A stretch of 64,000 bases of DNA, from NCBI RefSeq assembly GCF_034421375.1, contig NZ_CP139779.1, positions 496,001 through 560,000 of the forward strand. The letters are read 5' to 3'. The notes beneath the pieces were generated by a model. It was not told the DNA's origin, ran no database searches, and was given only the letters and a program-made list of their open reading frames with translations. Below, in pieces: positions 37,175-45,402 of the stretch. The position numbers and the translations under genes were made by a program. Each line of letters begins with the position of its first letter. Position 1 is the stretch's first letter. This DNA is from Microbacterium invictum (GTDB lineage: Bacteria > Actinomycetota > Actinomycetes > Actinomycetales > Microbacteriaceae).

Positions 37175-37531
37175 GTGAGCGATAAGGGAAATGTGTACGG
37201 CGCAGCTCGTCGACGAGTGGCCCTTGACGCTGAAGTGAAGAGACGTGAGCGTGACGGTTGGGCGGTCCTGGAGAAGGCGCGCTTCGAGGTGACGATGATC
37301 CACGATGTTCGGCCACCGTGGTGGCAACTCTTTCTCACGCTTGTGATGGGATTGTTCGGGGCCGCAGCCGTTGTGTCGGCGGAGCGGTACTTGCGCATCG
37401 AGGCGCTGGGCGACGGTCAGCTGCGTCGCCGGACTACCGGCGACATCCCTCGAGGGTGGCCTCGCAAGCGGCGGTGGGAAGTTCCCGATGGAACCGTTGC
37501 GGGTTCCGTGTCTGGCAGTGATCGGGGATAG
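37175..37531 (+). CDS. 118-aa single-span membrane protein, copy A
   Basis: A basic N-terminus (DKGNVYGAARRRVALDAEVK), one hydrophobic segment (about 50-67), and a basic C-terminus (YLRIEALGDGQLRRRTTGD). No known family. A near-identical gene is at 44652 and a truncated one at 35486. GTG at 37175 lies a few bases after CATACT, and this upstream stretch is conserved in all three copies, supporting both the start and a leaderless promoter. Confidence 0.7.
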   Translation: MSDKGNVYGAARRRVALDAEVKRRERDGWAVLEKARFEVTMIHDVRPPWWQLFLTLVMGLFGAAAVVSAERYLRIEALGDGQLRRRTTGDIPRGWPRKRRWEVPDGTVAGSVSGSDRG

Positions 37532-37569
37532 GTAGTGGCCGCCTCCAAGAGTCGGCGTGTGGCCCGCGC

Positions 37570-37917
37570 ATGAATCCTGACGCGCGGCGCTTCGGGCCAG
37601 CCGTGCGGCAAGCTGGCGTAGTGCAGTCGAGCCGGGATTCATGGAAGTGGCTGAACGCTGAGGTACTGCGGTTCCTCAGCGAGCTCGACCCTTACGGGCT
37701 CACCCCAGGCGCTCCTGACGGGGCTCCTTTCGACGAGTACGACACAGAGGCGATACCGATCGCCAGCATCCTCCAGAGGGACGGAACCGTCACTGCCGAG
37801 CAGATCGATGCCGTGTGGCAGAAATGGTTCGGAGAGCCCCTGACCGCCGTCGTCGGCAGCGAGAACGTCGACAAACTCATAGCCGAACTGACTTCGCTCA
37901 GTGGACGGCGGCATTGA
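37570..37917 (+). CDS. hypothetical acidic protein
   Basis: 115 residues, soluble: SWKWLNAEVLRFLSELDPYG, FDEYDTEAIPIASILQRDG, WQKWFGEPL. It loosely recalls DUF1871-type proteins (xLxxxDPxG...DEYDxE), but the assignment is uncertain. A GTG at about 37621 is an alternative start that drops an unconserved N-terminus. Confidence 0.5.
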   Translation: MNPDARRFGPAVRQAGVVQSSRDSWKWLNAEVLRFLSELDPYGLTPGAPDGAPFDEYDTEAIPIASILQRDGTVTAEQIDAVWQKWFGEPLTAVVGSENVDKLIAELTSLSGRRH

Positions 37918-37982
37918 GGGGGCGTTCAGCGATCCTGCCACCGCACGATGTCGCGAGGGGCGCTCCGACCTACCCTCGAATC

Positions 37983-38362
37983 ATGAGCACTTCGCGGCAA
38001 GTCGGCTTCGGAGCACGGCTCTTCGAAGGCCCCTCGTGGTGGTCGGGATCACAACCGTCCTCGCTCTGGTCGTGGTGTGGTTGATCGCGGTGTCGATCGG
38101 GCCTGAGGCGTGCGCTTTGTCTTTGCCTGGCCCGCGCAATTGTTTCGCCGGTGATCGGGTTCAGGCGGCCATTTTGCCGACGATCGTGATCGTTGCTTCA
38201 GCCGTCTTGTCGACCGCGCTGCTGTTCGCGTGGCCGAAGAACTCCCGCATGATCACGAGGTGGTCGGTCCTCGTCCTTATCCTGATAGCGGCTGCCTCCT
38301 ATGTGCTCGTCGCCTGGATCCCAGCATTCGCCTGGACGTGGAGGGGCGACATTTCGCCGTGA
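37983..38362 (+). pseudogene. membrane protein gene with probable one-base frameshift
   Basis: ATG 37983 lies after TACCCT in a leaderless arrangement and encodes MSTSRQVGFGARLFEGP. The long hydrophobic protein (VVVGITTVLALVVVWLIAV, then two further spans and FAWTWRGDISP, stop 38362) is in another frame. One extra C in the run CCCC at about 38032 would join them (GP-LVVVG). Either a mutated gene, a sequence error, or an independent start downstream. Confidence 0.5.
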
Positions 38363-38458
38363 GTCGCGGTGTCTGCTCCCGGGGATGAGCAACGGGATCG
38401 ACCCGCGTGCAGATGCCGGTAAGCGCGAGCGGCGGCGGGCGTGAGGGTCACGCGTTGC

Positions 38459-39109
38459 TCACCTCGAGCGATAGACGTCCACCGTGTCGCTGCGGACGCG
38501 CGCCGAGAGCACGAGGGCAACCGTCCCGAGCCCGACGGTTCGTAACAGGAAAGCCAGCGCATCGAGCAGGAAAGCCACCTCGGCGTACCCCTGGACGCCG
38601 GTCGAGGCGGATTCGGCGTAGAGGAGTTGCTGGACGACAGTGGCGACAGACCAAGTGATCAGTGCCCATAGCGGCGCCCAGTTCCACGGCGCCGGAACCA
38701 CCTTGGCGCGAGCGATCTGCACGGACGCAAGCAGCGACGCGGCGACAGTGACCAGTAGGTTCACATAGAACACCGCCGTCAGCACGCTCTCGGCTCCCCG
38801 GTACGCAGAAAGGCCCGCTTCAAAAGTCTCTGCGTCCATGGCGGGCAACAGCGGTTCCATAGCCCGAATGAGAAGCGGCCACAGCGCAACGACGGCGAGT
38901 GCAGCGACCCCGAGTGGTCGCCGTGCCACGACGCTCGACTGCGTTGACAGGCCGATCGCGAAGAGCAGCACCGACCCCGCGAAGACGGCATCAAGCCCGA
39001 TCCCTGTGACCTGGGCGATACCGAAAACGGAGTACTGCAGCATCCCGATCACGCCACACAACACGAGGCCGACGCCTCCGATCGTCCAGGTCAGGCGCTG
39101 TTTTCGCAT
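38459..39109 (-). CDS. polytopic membrane protein, unknown
   Basis: 216 residues with about six membrane segments (8-30, 38-55, 65-85, 105-130, 140-160, 180-205). ATG at 39109 lies six bases after TATGGT, suggesting a leaderless start. No family was recognised. Confidence 0.6.
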   Translation of the reverse strand: MRKQRLTWTIGGVGLVLCGVIGMLQYSVFGIAQVTGIGLDAVFAGSVLLFAIGLSTQSSVVARRPLGVAALAVVALWPLLIRAMEPLLPAMDAETFEAGLSAYRGAESVLTAVFYVNLLVTVAASLLASVQIARAKVVPAPWNWAPLWALITWSVATVVQQLLYAESASTGVQGYAEVAFLLDALAFLLRTVGLGTVALVLSARVRSDTVDVYRSR

Positions 39110-39475
39110 CCTCTGACCATAGTGACCGCACCGGGAGAGGTGGAGTCACAGCTGATCTCGAAGATCAACTCGGCCCGCTGGTGGGTCGGCTTGATGCGCC
39201 GAACTCGACGACGCTCGTGGCGGCAGACCACACCCCTCCGAAACACAACTTCTCGCATGACCGAACCGGTGAGGATCGCACAGCGAGTGACCCGCGCTGG
39301 CGCCTGTTTGTCAGAGGACTGTCTCGTATCGCTTACCCTCCGCTACGGCCGCTGCCCAGTATTCGGCTGAGCGGGCAGGGGCTAGAGATAACTGCAACCA
39401 GGACGATTTCAACCCTCCGAAGTGGGTGCCCCGGGACGCGCCTTCATCAGGCGGTGTGTCCCGGGACACCTCCCG
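39110..39475. other. non-coding, with island motif and a 14-bp palindrome
   Basis: No gene is supported. It holds motif copy 5 (39319) and the perfect palindrome GTGTCCCGGGACAC (39456-39469) directly after the stop of the small minus-strand gene, perhaps part of its terminator. Confidence 0.4.
39319..39334 (+). repeat. island motif copy 5 (CTGTCTCGTATCGCTT)
   Basis: One mismatch to the consensus, preceded by GAGGA as in copy 4 (GGAGGACTGTCTCG and AGAGGACTGTCTCG). Confidence 0.65.
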
Positions 39476-39640
39476 TCACTCGTGTGATGTTGATTCCGCG
39501 GATGCGCGACGCAACGCTCGAGACCGCTTGGCCCTGACTGCCGCCCGAACGGCGAACCACACGATCACTAGAGCCGCAACGATGAACAGAACATAGATCA
39601 GAAGACCCAGCACGCCAATCAAGGTTGCACCAATGTCCAT
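39476..39640 (-). CDS. 54-aa single-span membrane protein
   Basis: A very short gene, supported by an excellent ribosome-binding site (AGGAGGTG seven bases before ATG 39640) and a clean layout: MDIGATLIGVLGLLIYVLF and a further hydrophobic run to about residue 28, then a basic tail (AVRAKRSRALRRA). Resembles small actinobacterial membrane proteins of unknown role. Confidence 0.65.
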   Translation of the reverse strand: MDIGATLIGVLGLLIYVLFIVAALVIVWFAVRAAVRAKRSRALRRASAESTSHE

Positions 39641-39789
39641 ACGACACCTCCTGTTAGGGGTCGGATTGTTCTACCAAAGGTAGGTGCTCAACTGGCCGTT
39701 CTTGACCGATCCCACAACACCGCCCTCGCGCTGGAGGATGTTGCCCGGATAGGTCAGCTTGCTGACACCTCTGACCAGTGCCGCACAGC

Positions 39790-39985
39790 ACCTACCCGAT
39801 ACCCCGAGGTTGGTTTCCGTTCGACGGTCCTGCTGTGTACGGATAAGAACGATCGCGTGGTGCGTTACGCGCTGGCGAGCAGCAATCAGCCCGTCGCGGT
39901 CGCTAGCTACGACCTCCTTCCGGCGGCTGAACGTGCCGCGCTCCCCTCCGAGGCCGACCTTTCACGTGCGCTGGAGGACCGGTAG
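39790..39985 (+). pseudogene. C-terminal remnant of a YhcG/DUF1016-type nuclease
   Basis: The frame ending at TAG 39983 reads RYPEVGFRSTVLLCTDKNDR, VVRYALASSNQPVAVASYDL and LPAAERAALPSEADLSRALE. This matches the C-terminal end of PDDEXK nucleases of the YhcG (DUF1016) family (GILLCxxK...VxxYALxxxxxPIxVxxY). The catalytic part is absent. Confidence 0.5.
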
Positions 39986-39990
39986 GAGAT

Positions 39991-40011
39991 CGCGCAACAA
40001 GGCGTTGCGCG
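39991..40011 (+). terminator. hairpin CGCGCAAC/GTTGCGCG
   Basis: An eight-base perfect stem with a five-base loop, followed by ATTTG, just after the YhcG remnant. Possible weak terminator. Confidence 0.45.
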
Positions 40012-40045
40012 ATTTGCCGAGTGGGTGACAACGATCCCCGTTCGC

Positions 40046-40072
40046 CTCCGCCCGCGACAGCCGCGGGCGGAG
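40046..40072. terminator. hairpin CTCCGCCCGCG/CGCGGGCGGAG
   Basis: An 11-bp perfect stem with a five-base loop, no T-run. It stands in the 300-base gap upstream of the first sigma locus, where no gene was seen. Confidence 0.45.
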
Positions 40073-40289
40073 TTCCGAGACCCGATCCTTGCGTGCACGC
40101 CTCCAAGTCATCTTCGAACGCGCGCGTGGAGGACGCCCACAATCGGACCCTCTCCGTAGCCGCGGTGCTGGCGCTATCCCGCCACGAGGTCCCCGATCTA
40201 GCGCGTGCCTGGACAACCGGCTGTGATCAGTTTGAGACGGTTTCGGTACTCCTGTCATGTCTTTGATGAGGACCGTCGAACAGGAGCAC

Positions 40290-40913
40290 ATGATGACCGA
40301 TTCCCTCCAATCGCGGCTTGCAGCAGCCGATCCGGTCGACACTGACGTAGACGCGCGGCTGAATGAGCTGGTGCGTGACGTGGTGGCCGCCACAGAAGCC
40401 GAGGCGACAACCGCTTCGCCGTCGCCAGCGCCGTGGTGGAAGCGGCGTCGCATCACCATTCCCATCGGGGTTGCGGGTGTTCTCGCGTTGACGGGGGCGG
40501 CGTTCGTTCTGCCGCTGGACCGGTTTGGGGTCGGCGGAATCACGGTTGATGCGGACGTGGTGATCCCGATCAGCTACACCACGGATACCGGCGTGGATGT
40601 CGATTGCAGATACGCGATCTACTACGGCGATCCAACAGACCGAACAGAGTCGGACGAGCGGCTGGCCGCCTTCATGGTCGAGCAAGACTGGAGCGGGGTG
40701 GGTCAGCGCATGTACGTGCGAGCGATCGCCAACCCGTTCGTCCCCGGCCGTGACGGGGGCCTGCAATCGGACACCCAGGCAAACCGGGACCAGATGTCAC
40801 TCAGCATCGCGATCTCGGATGTGATCGAGGAGATCATCCCTGATGACCTGCGGGACAACCGTGAAGGACTCATCGAAAGCAGCGTGACCGACTGCCAGGG
40901 AAAGCTCCATTGA
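40290..40913 (+). CDS. single-span membrane protein, putative partner (anti-sigma-like) of ECF sigma
   Basis: About 207 residues: a cytosolic N-terminus of about 50 residues, one membrane segment (about 58-78) and an extracytoplasmic domain with two Cys (VDCRYAIYY, VTDCQGK). It has the layout of an anti-sigma factor but no ZAS-type HxxxCxxC, so the role is inferred from its overlap (TGATG) with the sigma gene. AGGAG precedes the double ATG at 40290/40293. Confidence 0.6.
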   Translation: MMTDSLQSRLAAADPVDTDVDARLNELVRDVVAATEAEATTASPSPAPWWKRRRITIPIGVAGVLALTGAAFVLPLDRFGVGGITVDADVVIPISYTTDTGVDVDCRYAIYYGDPTDRTESDERLAAFMVEQDWSGVGQRMYVRAIANPFVPGRDGGLQSDTQANRDQMSLSIAISDVIEEIIPDDLRDNREGLIESSVTDCQGKLH

Positions 40914-41557
40914 TGACGAGCCAGTCGATCCCGCCAGAGATTCGCGACCGGGTGGAGATCGTCGTGGCAGACAATGCCACCGACCTCCTCAGTTACCTCC
41001 GCCGACGCGTGCAGCACAAGGAAGACGCCGCCGACCTGCTGGGTCGCGTCCTGTTGGCCCTGTGGGAGAACTCCGCCAAGCTCCCCACCAATGACTTAGA
41101 CGCGAGGATGTGGTGCTTCGGTATCGCCCGAAACATCCTCCGCGAGCACTACAGGCACGCCGTGCGGGAGCTCGCGTTAGTGGATGGGCTCCGGTCTCAT
41201 CTCCGCACCTCCGCCTCGGAACACGCTGCTGCCGACGCCGTCGCGGAAAAGAAGATGGACGCAGAAGCGGTCCGTGAGGCATTGGGTGCGTTGGATCGAA
41301 GATCTCGCGAGTTGTTGATGCTGATTCACTGGGATGGCTTCACGATCGCGGACGCAGCCCGGCTCCTCTCGATGAACGAGTCCACCGCACGTACCCGGCA
41401 CGCCCGCGCTCTTCGTCGACTGGAACAGGAGCTGGAGCCCCGAGGGAAAGACGCCGGCGCCGCTGACGCGACCCGCCGCGGGCGTTTGGCCAAACCGGCA
41501 CTCTCTCCCGCCGGAACGCAACGACTCCCTCTGGGCGGATCACGCACAGCCGAATAG
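40913..41557 (+). CDS. ECF-type RNA polymerase sigma factor 1
   Basis: 214 residues. Region 2 is LLSYLRRRVQHKEDAADLLG to REHYRHAV. Region 4 is ALDRRSRELLMLIHWDGFTI with the helix-turn-helix ADAARLLSMNESTARTRHAR, followed by a low-complexity tail. It directs RNA polymerase to a small regulon, probably held by the overlapping membrane protein. Bases 40996-41230 are duplicated as a fragment at 24186-24420. Confidence 0.87.
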   Translation: MTSQSIPPEIRDRVEIVVADNATDLLSYLRRRVQHKEDAADLLGRVLLALWENSAKLPTNDLDARMWCFGIARNILREHYRHAVRELALVDGLRSHLRTSASEHAAADAVAEKKMDAEAVREALGALDRRSRELLMLIHWDGFTIADAARLLSMNESTARTRHARALRRLEQELEPRGKDAGAADATRRGRLAKPALSPAGTQRLPLGGSRTAE

Positions 41558-41700
41558 GCATTCTTGCCGGTGCCGCGATGGGCCCGAGTGCTTGCGTGAC
41601 AGCCCGGCTTTGCGCTCGAGACTGCCGAAAGCTCAATCGTTTGGGCAGCGCGGAAGCTGGCTCACTTTTTCGGTGCGCCAGCTTCCGCGGTCGGCGGGCG

Positions 41701-42771
41701 CTACGGTGTCGGGGCGTCGCCGACCACCGTTGTCGTGACGCTGGTGCGGGTATCGGGCACCGTTGTGGGGATGGTGTCTGAGCCGATGACGTTGTTGCTG
41801 GTGGTCTGCGCCAGTGAGGTGATCATGCCGAGCTCGGTGTCGAGGGTGATCTCCGTGGTGCGGGTATAGAGCCAATCACCGGACTGATACTCCAGCGTCG
41901 CCGCCGTTCCGTTCACGTCCGAGACCCTAATCCCCGGAACCAGCGCCAGGGCTCGCAGCAATGCGGCACGCAGCTCGGCCGGCATGAGGTTGGCCGTGAG
42001 GACATCGGTCAGCGCGTCGACGACCCACTGGTCGTTGACGTTGGGGTCTCCGGAGCGGGCTCGGAACCAGTCCAGAAGTGCCTGCGGATCGCGTGGCATC
42101 TGGTCGTAGACGGGACGGTAGCTGTCGAGAAGATACTGGGTGTCGTCGCCCTCGGCAGCGGGGATCTCTCCGCCCGGCAGCGCTTGCAGATCGGGCCAGT
42201 ACCCACTGTCAGAAGCTGCCTCCTGCTCGGTCCAATCCGCCGCCGCCTCGTCGGCGCGGGTGCCATAGGTGGCAATCACTTGTGGATCGGCGCTCCAGTC
42301 CCAGATCCAGTCGCCCGATCGATCCGCGGGCACGTACAGCACGCGAGTTTCTCGGACGATAAGGCCGGCTTCAGCGTCGGCGCGGTCGCTACTGTTGAAC
42401 CGCTCCCAGGCCTCGTCTCCCATGCCCTCATCCCACTGCCACAGCTGGTCGCCGTCGGTCTGAATGCGCAGGTACTGGTCGGGGGTCAGGGTCGTATCGA
42501 TCGCTGTGATGGTGACGTCGGCGGCGTTCTCGAGCACAGCAGCTGCGGCGGGGTCGATCTGCGTGGGCGTCAGCACGCTGATCGCGACCGCGGTGGCGGC
42601 GACTCCGCCCACAAGCGCGGACACACCAAGCCATCGCCGTCTTCCGTGGCGGATTGGCCGGCTCTCCTTCGATATCTCTCGTAGCAGCTCCTGCCGGGCG
42701 TTGTTGATCTGCGCGTCGGTGACGGCCGTGTTGTGCAGGTCGATGTCACGCACTCGCTCCAAGACGTCCAT
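41701..42771 (-). CDS. CU044_5270 family protein, partner of ECF sigma factor 2
   Basis: 356 residues: a cytosolic N-terminus (MDVLERVRDIDLHNTAVTDA), a membrane segment (about 48-68) and a large extracytoplasmic domain (EYQSGDWLYTRTTEITLDTE near the C-terminus). This arrangement matches the CU044_5270 family, commonly encoded right after an ECF sigma gene in actinobacteria and thought to act as its membrane partner. It overlaps the sigma gene end by 26 bases. Confidence 0.8.
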   Translation of the reverse strand: MDVLERVRDIDLHNTAVTDAQINNARQELLREISKESRPIRHGRRRWLGVSALVGGVAATAVAISVLTPTQIDPAAAAVLENAADVTITAIDTTLTPDQYLRIQTDGDQLWQWDEGMGDEAWERFNSSDRADAEAGLIVRETRVLYVPADRSGDWIWDWSADPQVIATYGTRADEAAADWTEQEAASDSGYWPDLQALPGGEIPAAEGDDTQYLLDSYRPVYDQMPRDPQALLDWFRARSGDPNVNDQWVVDALTDVLTANLMPAELRAALLRALALVPGIRVSDVNGTAATLEYQSGDWLYTRTTEITLDTELGMITSLAQTTSNNVIGSDTIPTTVPDTRTSVTTTVVGDAPTP

Positions 42772-43351
42772 CGGCGTCCTCCTTTCCCATCCAGGTCAGC
42801 CGGGCAGCGGAACGCGAACCCGGTGGTGCGAGCTTTCGACGAATGCGATTCAGGCGCGATCCCACGGTGCCGACGGGAATCCCCAGTGCGGTCGCGACCT
42901 CCTCTTGAGTGAGGCCACCCCAGGCGTAAAGAAACAGCGTCTCCCGGTCCCGCGCGCTCAGCGCAGCGATCCGCGGCGCCAGCTCCCGCACCGCGGCAGC
43001 GGCATCCAAGCGCGTGCTCGCGCCCTCGATGCCACCCTCGTTCGAGGCTTCCTCGCGGTCAGCCGACGCTGCAACCGCCCTCCAGTGCCGGGCCTCGTCG
43101 GCGCGGTGCTTCTTCAACACACGCGACGCGATCCCCAGCAACCAAGGGCGCGCGGACTCCCACGACGAATCGAAGTCTGCTCGGCGGCGGAACGCGACCA
43201 GGAAGGTCTCGCTCAGCACGTCCTCGACCGCCTCGCCACTGACCCGCCGCCTCACGAAAGCAGCGACGGGCACCGAATGCCGCTCGAACAGTTCCGCGAA
43301 CGCGCCTGGCGTGGTGCGGGACCGGGAGAGGATCTCGCTGTCTGTGCTCAC
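42746..43351 (-). CDS. ECF-type RNA polymerase sigma factor 2
   Basis: About 201 residues from GTG 43351. Region 2 is FAELFERHSVPVAAFVRRRV to ARPWLLGIASRVLKKHRADE. Region 4 is LSARDRETLFLYAWGGLTQE with EVATALGIPVGTVGSRLNRI. Start chosen because it begins the conserved part and a TACCTACT box sits directly upstream (leaderless). The partner gene is downstream and overlapping. The locus converges with sigma locus 1. Confidence 0.87.
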   Translation of the reverse strand: MSTDSEILSRSRTTPGAFAELFERHSVPVAAFVRRRVSGEAVEDVLSETFLVAFRRRADFDSSWESARPWLLGIASRVLKKHRADEARHWRAVAASADREEASNEGGIEGASTRLDAAAAVRELAPRIAALSARDRETLFLYAWGGLTQEEVATALGIPVGTVGSRLNRIRRKLAPPGSRSAARLTWMGKEDADGRLGASA

Positions 43352-43686
43352 AGTAGGTATTGCCCGATCCGCTCCAAACCCTTCACGACTTCTTTCTACG
43401 CGAGCCCAGGTGAGGATCACGAACACCGGCGGGCATCCTGGACATGACTCGCGGGGCCGAACGCAATCGATCGCTCCCCGCCAAAGGGGCTACATGCGCT
43501 TGAGCGTCTCGTATAGCGACCTGGCTCGTATCCCTTCCGATCGACCGCACTGACGCACTCGAAATCCTCGTATGCGATGTTCGACCGCAGCCCATCCGAG
43601 GCGAGTGCTCAATCTTGCGGTGGCTGGCCATCTGGATCCGCTTCACCCAGGGCAGCTCGGAGCAGCACAGGGCGACGATTAGCCAG
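43352..43686. other. non-coding, with island motif
   Basis: No gene supported. It contains GCGTCTCGTATAGCGAC at 43502 (half of the motif) and copy 6 at 43521. Confidence 0.45.
43521..43536 (+). repeat. island motif copy 6 (CTGGCTCGTATCCCTT)
   Basis: One mismatch. The right flank CCGATCGACCGCACTG is shared with copies 7 and 8. Confidence 0.78.
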
Positions 43687-44295
43687 TCACGTGGATGTAG
43701 CGAATCGGGCAGTGGCAATCCAGGCGATTCCCGCCAGGATTGCCGCAAGCGCGAGAGGCAAGTACATGTAGGGGTCTCCGAACACTGGGTTGGCCAGCAT
43801 GATGCCCATGGAGATGAACGACCCGACGGACAGGATGCCGACGCTCGTCCCATTGCGGGGGTCGGACCGTGAGAAGAACAGTCCGCTGCCGATCACCAGT
43901 GCGCCTGTGGCGAGCAGCGCCAGCACAGTGGCCGGTACCGGGATAATCCATCCCAGGAAGAACGGCCAGCTCCAGTGGACCAACCAGAGAGATCCGCCCG
44001 TCGCGAGGGCCCACCAGCCGTTACCGTCAAGCGGCACCGCGCGAAGAAGCAGGAAGCCAACGAGGATAAGCAAGTACGCGACCCCTGTCATGGTGACGTA
44101 CGCCGTGAAAGGGACGGCCGTCATCGCGTCGACCGGGAGGGATCCAAGAAGAACGGTCGTCAGAAGAAGGGCCCCACCGATCAAGACGATCACGGGTGGA
44201 ATCACCAAAGACAACAGCGTCCAGGTGAGCGGACGGTCTTCTTTGCTAGTCAACGCCCCTCGAATCTCCGCGTCGACGGGAGACGCAGTTTCCAA
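43687..44295 (-). CDS. polytopic membrane protein, unknown
   Basis: 202 residues with about six membrane segments (about 24-50, 58-85, 95-115, 118-140, 150-172, 178-198). A TTG at 44295 five bases after TACGTT is the most likely start (leaderless). No family was recognised. Confidence 0.6.
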   Translation of the reverse strand: METASPVDAEIRGALTSKEDRPLTWTLLSLVIPPVIVLIGGALLLTTVLLGSLPVDAMTAVPFTAYVTMTGVAYLLILVGFLLLRAVPLDGNGWWALATGGSLWLVHWSWPFFLGWIIPVPATVLALLATGALVIGSGLFFSRSDPRNGTSVGILSVGSFISMGIMLANPVFGDPYMYLPLALAAILAGIAWIATARFATST

Positions 44296-44371
44296 ATCCG
44301 AACGTACCCGAGCGAGCGGTTAGCCGATCTCGCGACGCGGGCGACCTGCATTGCACGCGGAGACTGACAAT

Positions 44372-44387
44372 CTGTCTCGTATCCCTT
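44372..44387 (+). repeat. island motif copy 7 (CTGTCTCGTATCCCTT)
   Basis: Exact consensus. The right flank CCGATCGACTGCACTGGCCG leads into the duplicated segment 44400-44572. Confidence 0.82.
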
Positions 44388-44399
44388 CCGATCGACTGC

Positions 44400-44572
44400 A
44401 CTGGCCGGTTTCGGAGCGCGTCGGCGGCGTCGAAACGCCCTCGTTTGAGGATGCTGACAAAGATCTCGCCGCACGGCTCGAATAGGAGTAGCGCAGCGTC
44501 CGAATCGGAGTCGACATCCAGCACACTCGCGTGCGAGCGGAAGGCAGCGCAACTGGTATTCCTTGCTTTGCG
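44400..44572 (-). pseudogene. gene fragment, duplicated at 45060-45215
   Basis: The minus strand reads AAFRSHASVLDVDSDSDAAL, then LLFEPCGEIFVSILKRGRFD and AADALRN, with no start or complete gene. The same segment (CTCGTTTGAGGATGCTGACA, AAGATCTCGCCGCACGGCTC, GAATAGGAG on the plus strand) recurs at 45060-45215. Product unknown. The two copies bracket membrane-protein copy B. Confidence 0.65.
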
Positions 44573-44651
44573 ACGCGGAGGATGTCGCACCGGGGATCGT
44601 GGTGTTGACCTCTCGTTGCAGGTGGGGCGCGGTGGAATCCATACTCAGCGG

Positions 44652-45008
44652 GTGGGCGAAGAGGGAAATGTGTACGACGCGGCTCGTCGACGAGTGGCCC
44701 TTGACGCTGAAGTGAAGAGACGTGAGCGGGACGGTTGGGCGGTGTTGGACCGGTCGCGCTTCGAGGTCACGATGATTCACGATGTCCGGCCGCCGTGGTG
44801 GCAGATCCTTCTCACGCTGGTGCTGGGGGTGTTCGGCGCTGTAGCGGTTGTGACGGCCGAGCGATACTTGCGCATTGAGGCACTGGGCGACGGTCAACTG
44901 CGTCGCCGGACTACCGGGGATGTCCCACGAGGTTGGCCTCGTAGACGGCGGTACGAAGTTCCTGATGGAACCGTTGAAGGTTCCGTGTCTGGCGGTGATC
45001 GCGACTAG
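44652..45008 (+). CDS. 118-aa single-span membrane protein, copy B
   Basis: Nearly the same protein as copy A (37175): GEEGNVYDAARRRVALDAEV, a membrane segment (about 50-67, LLTLVLGVFGAVAVVTA), and GQLRRRTTGDVPRGWPRRRR. Differences are mostly conservative (LEKA/LDRS, QLFL/QILL), which suggests both copies are under selection. GTG 44652 follows CATACT. It is bracketed by motif copies 7 and 8. Confidence 0.7.
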   Translation: MGEEGNVYDAARRRVALDAEVKRRERDGWAVLDRSRFEVTMIHDVRPPWWQILLTLVLGVFGAVAVVTAERYLRIEALGDGQLRRRTTGDVPRGWPRRRRYEVPDGTVEGSVSGGDRD

Positions 45009-45028
45009 ACAGTAGCCCCTCCAAAGAG

Positions 45029-45044
45029 TTGTCTCGTATCCCTT
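45029..45044 (+). repeat. island motif copy 8 (TTGTCTCGTATCCCTT)
   Basis: One mismatch. Right flank CCGATCGACCGCAGGGACCG, then the second duplicated segment. Confidence 0.8.
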
Positions 45045-45059
45045 CCGATCGACCGCAGG

Positions 45060-45215
45060 GACCGGTTTTGGAGCGCGTCGGCGGGGTTATACGCGCTCGT
45101 TTGAGGATGCTGACAAAGATCTCGCCGCACGGCTCGAATAGGAGTGACGCGACGGCCGATTCGGAGTCGGCTTCCAGCGCACTCGCGTGCGAGCGGAAGG
45201 CGGCGCGACTGAATC
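45060..45215 (-). pseudogene. second copy of the 44400-44572 gene fragment
   Basis: The same stretch as 44400-44572 with scattered substitutions and an altered right end. 45216-45402 contains no gene; TTCTCGTATCTCATG at 45251 is a weak echo of the island motif. Confidence 0.6.
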
Positions 45216-45402
45216 TCTCAATGTCTCAACCAAATCGACATCCACCGATCGTTCTCGTATCTCATGCTTTTCGCGACGCTCGCTGCTGCAGTGGGCGATC
45301 CCTGATCGGGCGATGCTGGCTAAAGGTCGATACTTCAGTTCAGTCAGAAGCCTTCCCCTTAGGCTTCGGAGACGAGGCGTTACCGACGGATACCGTTGAG
45401 CG

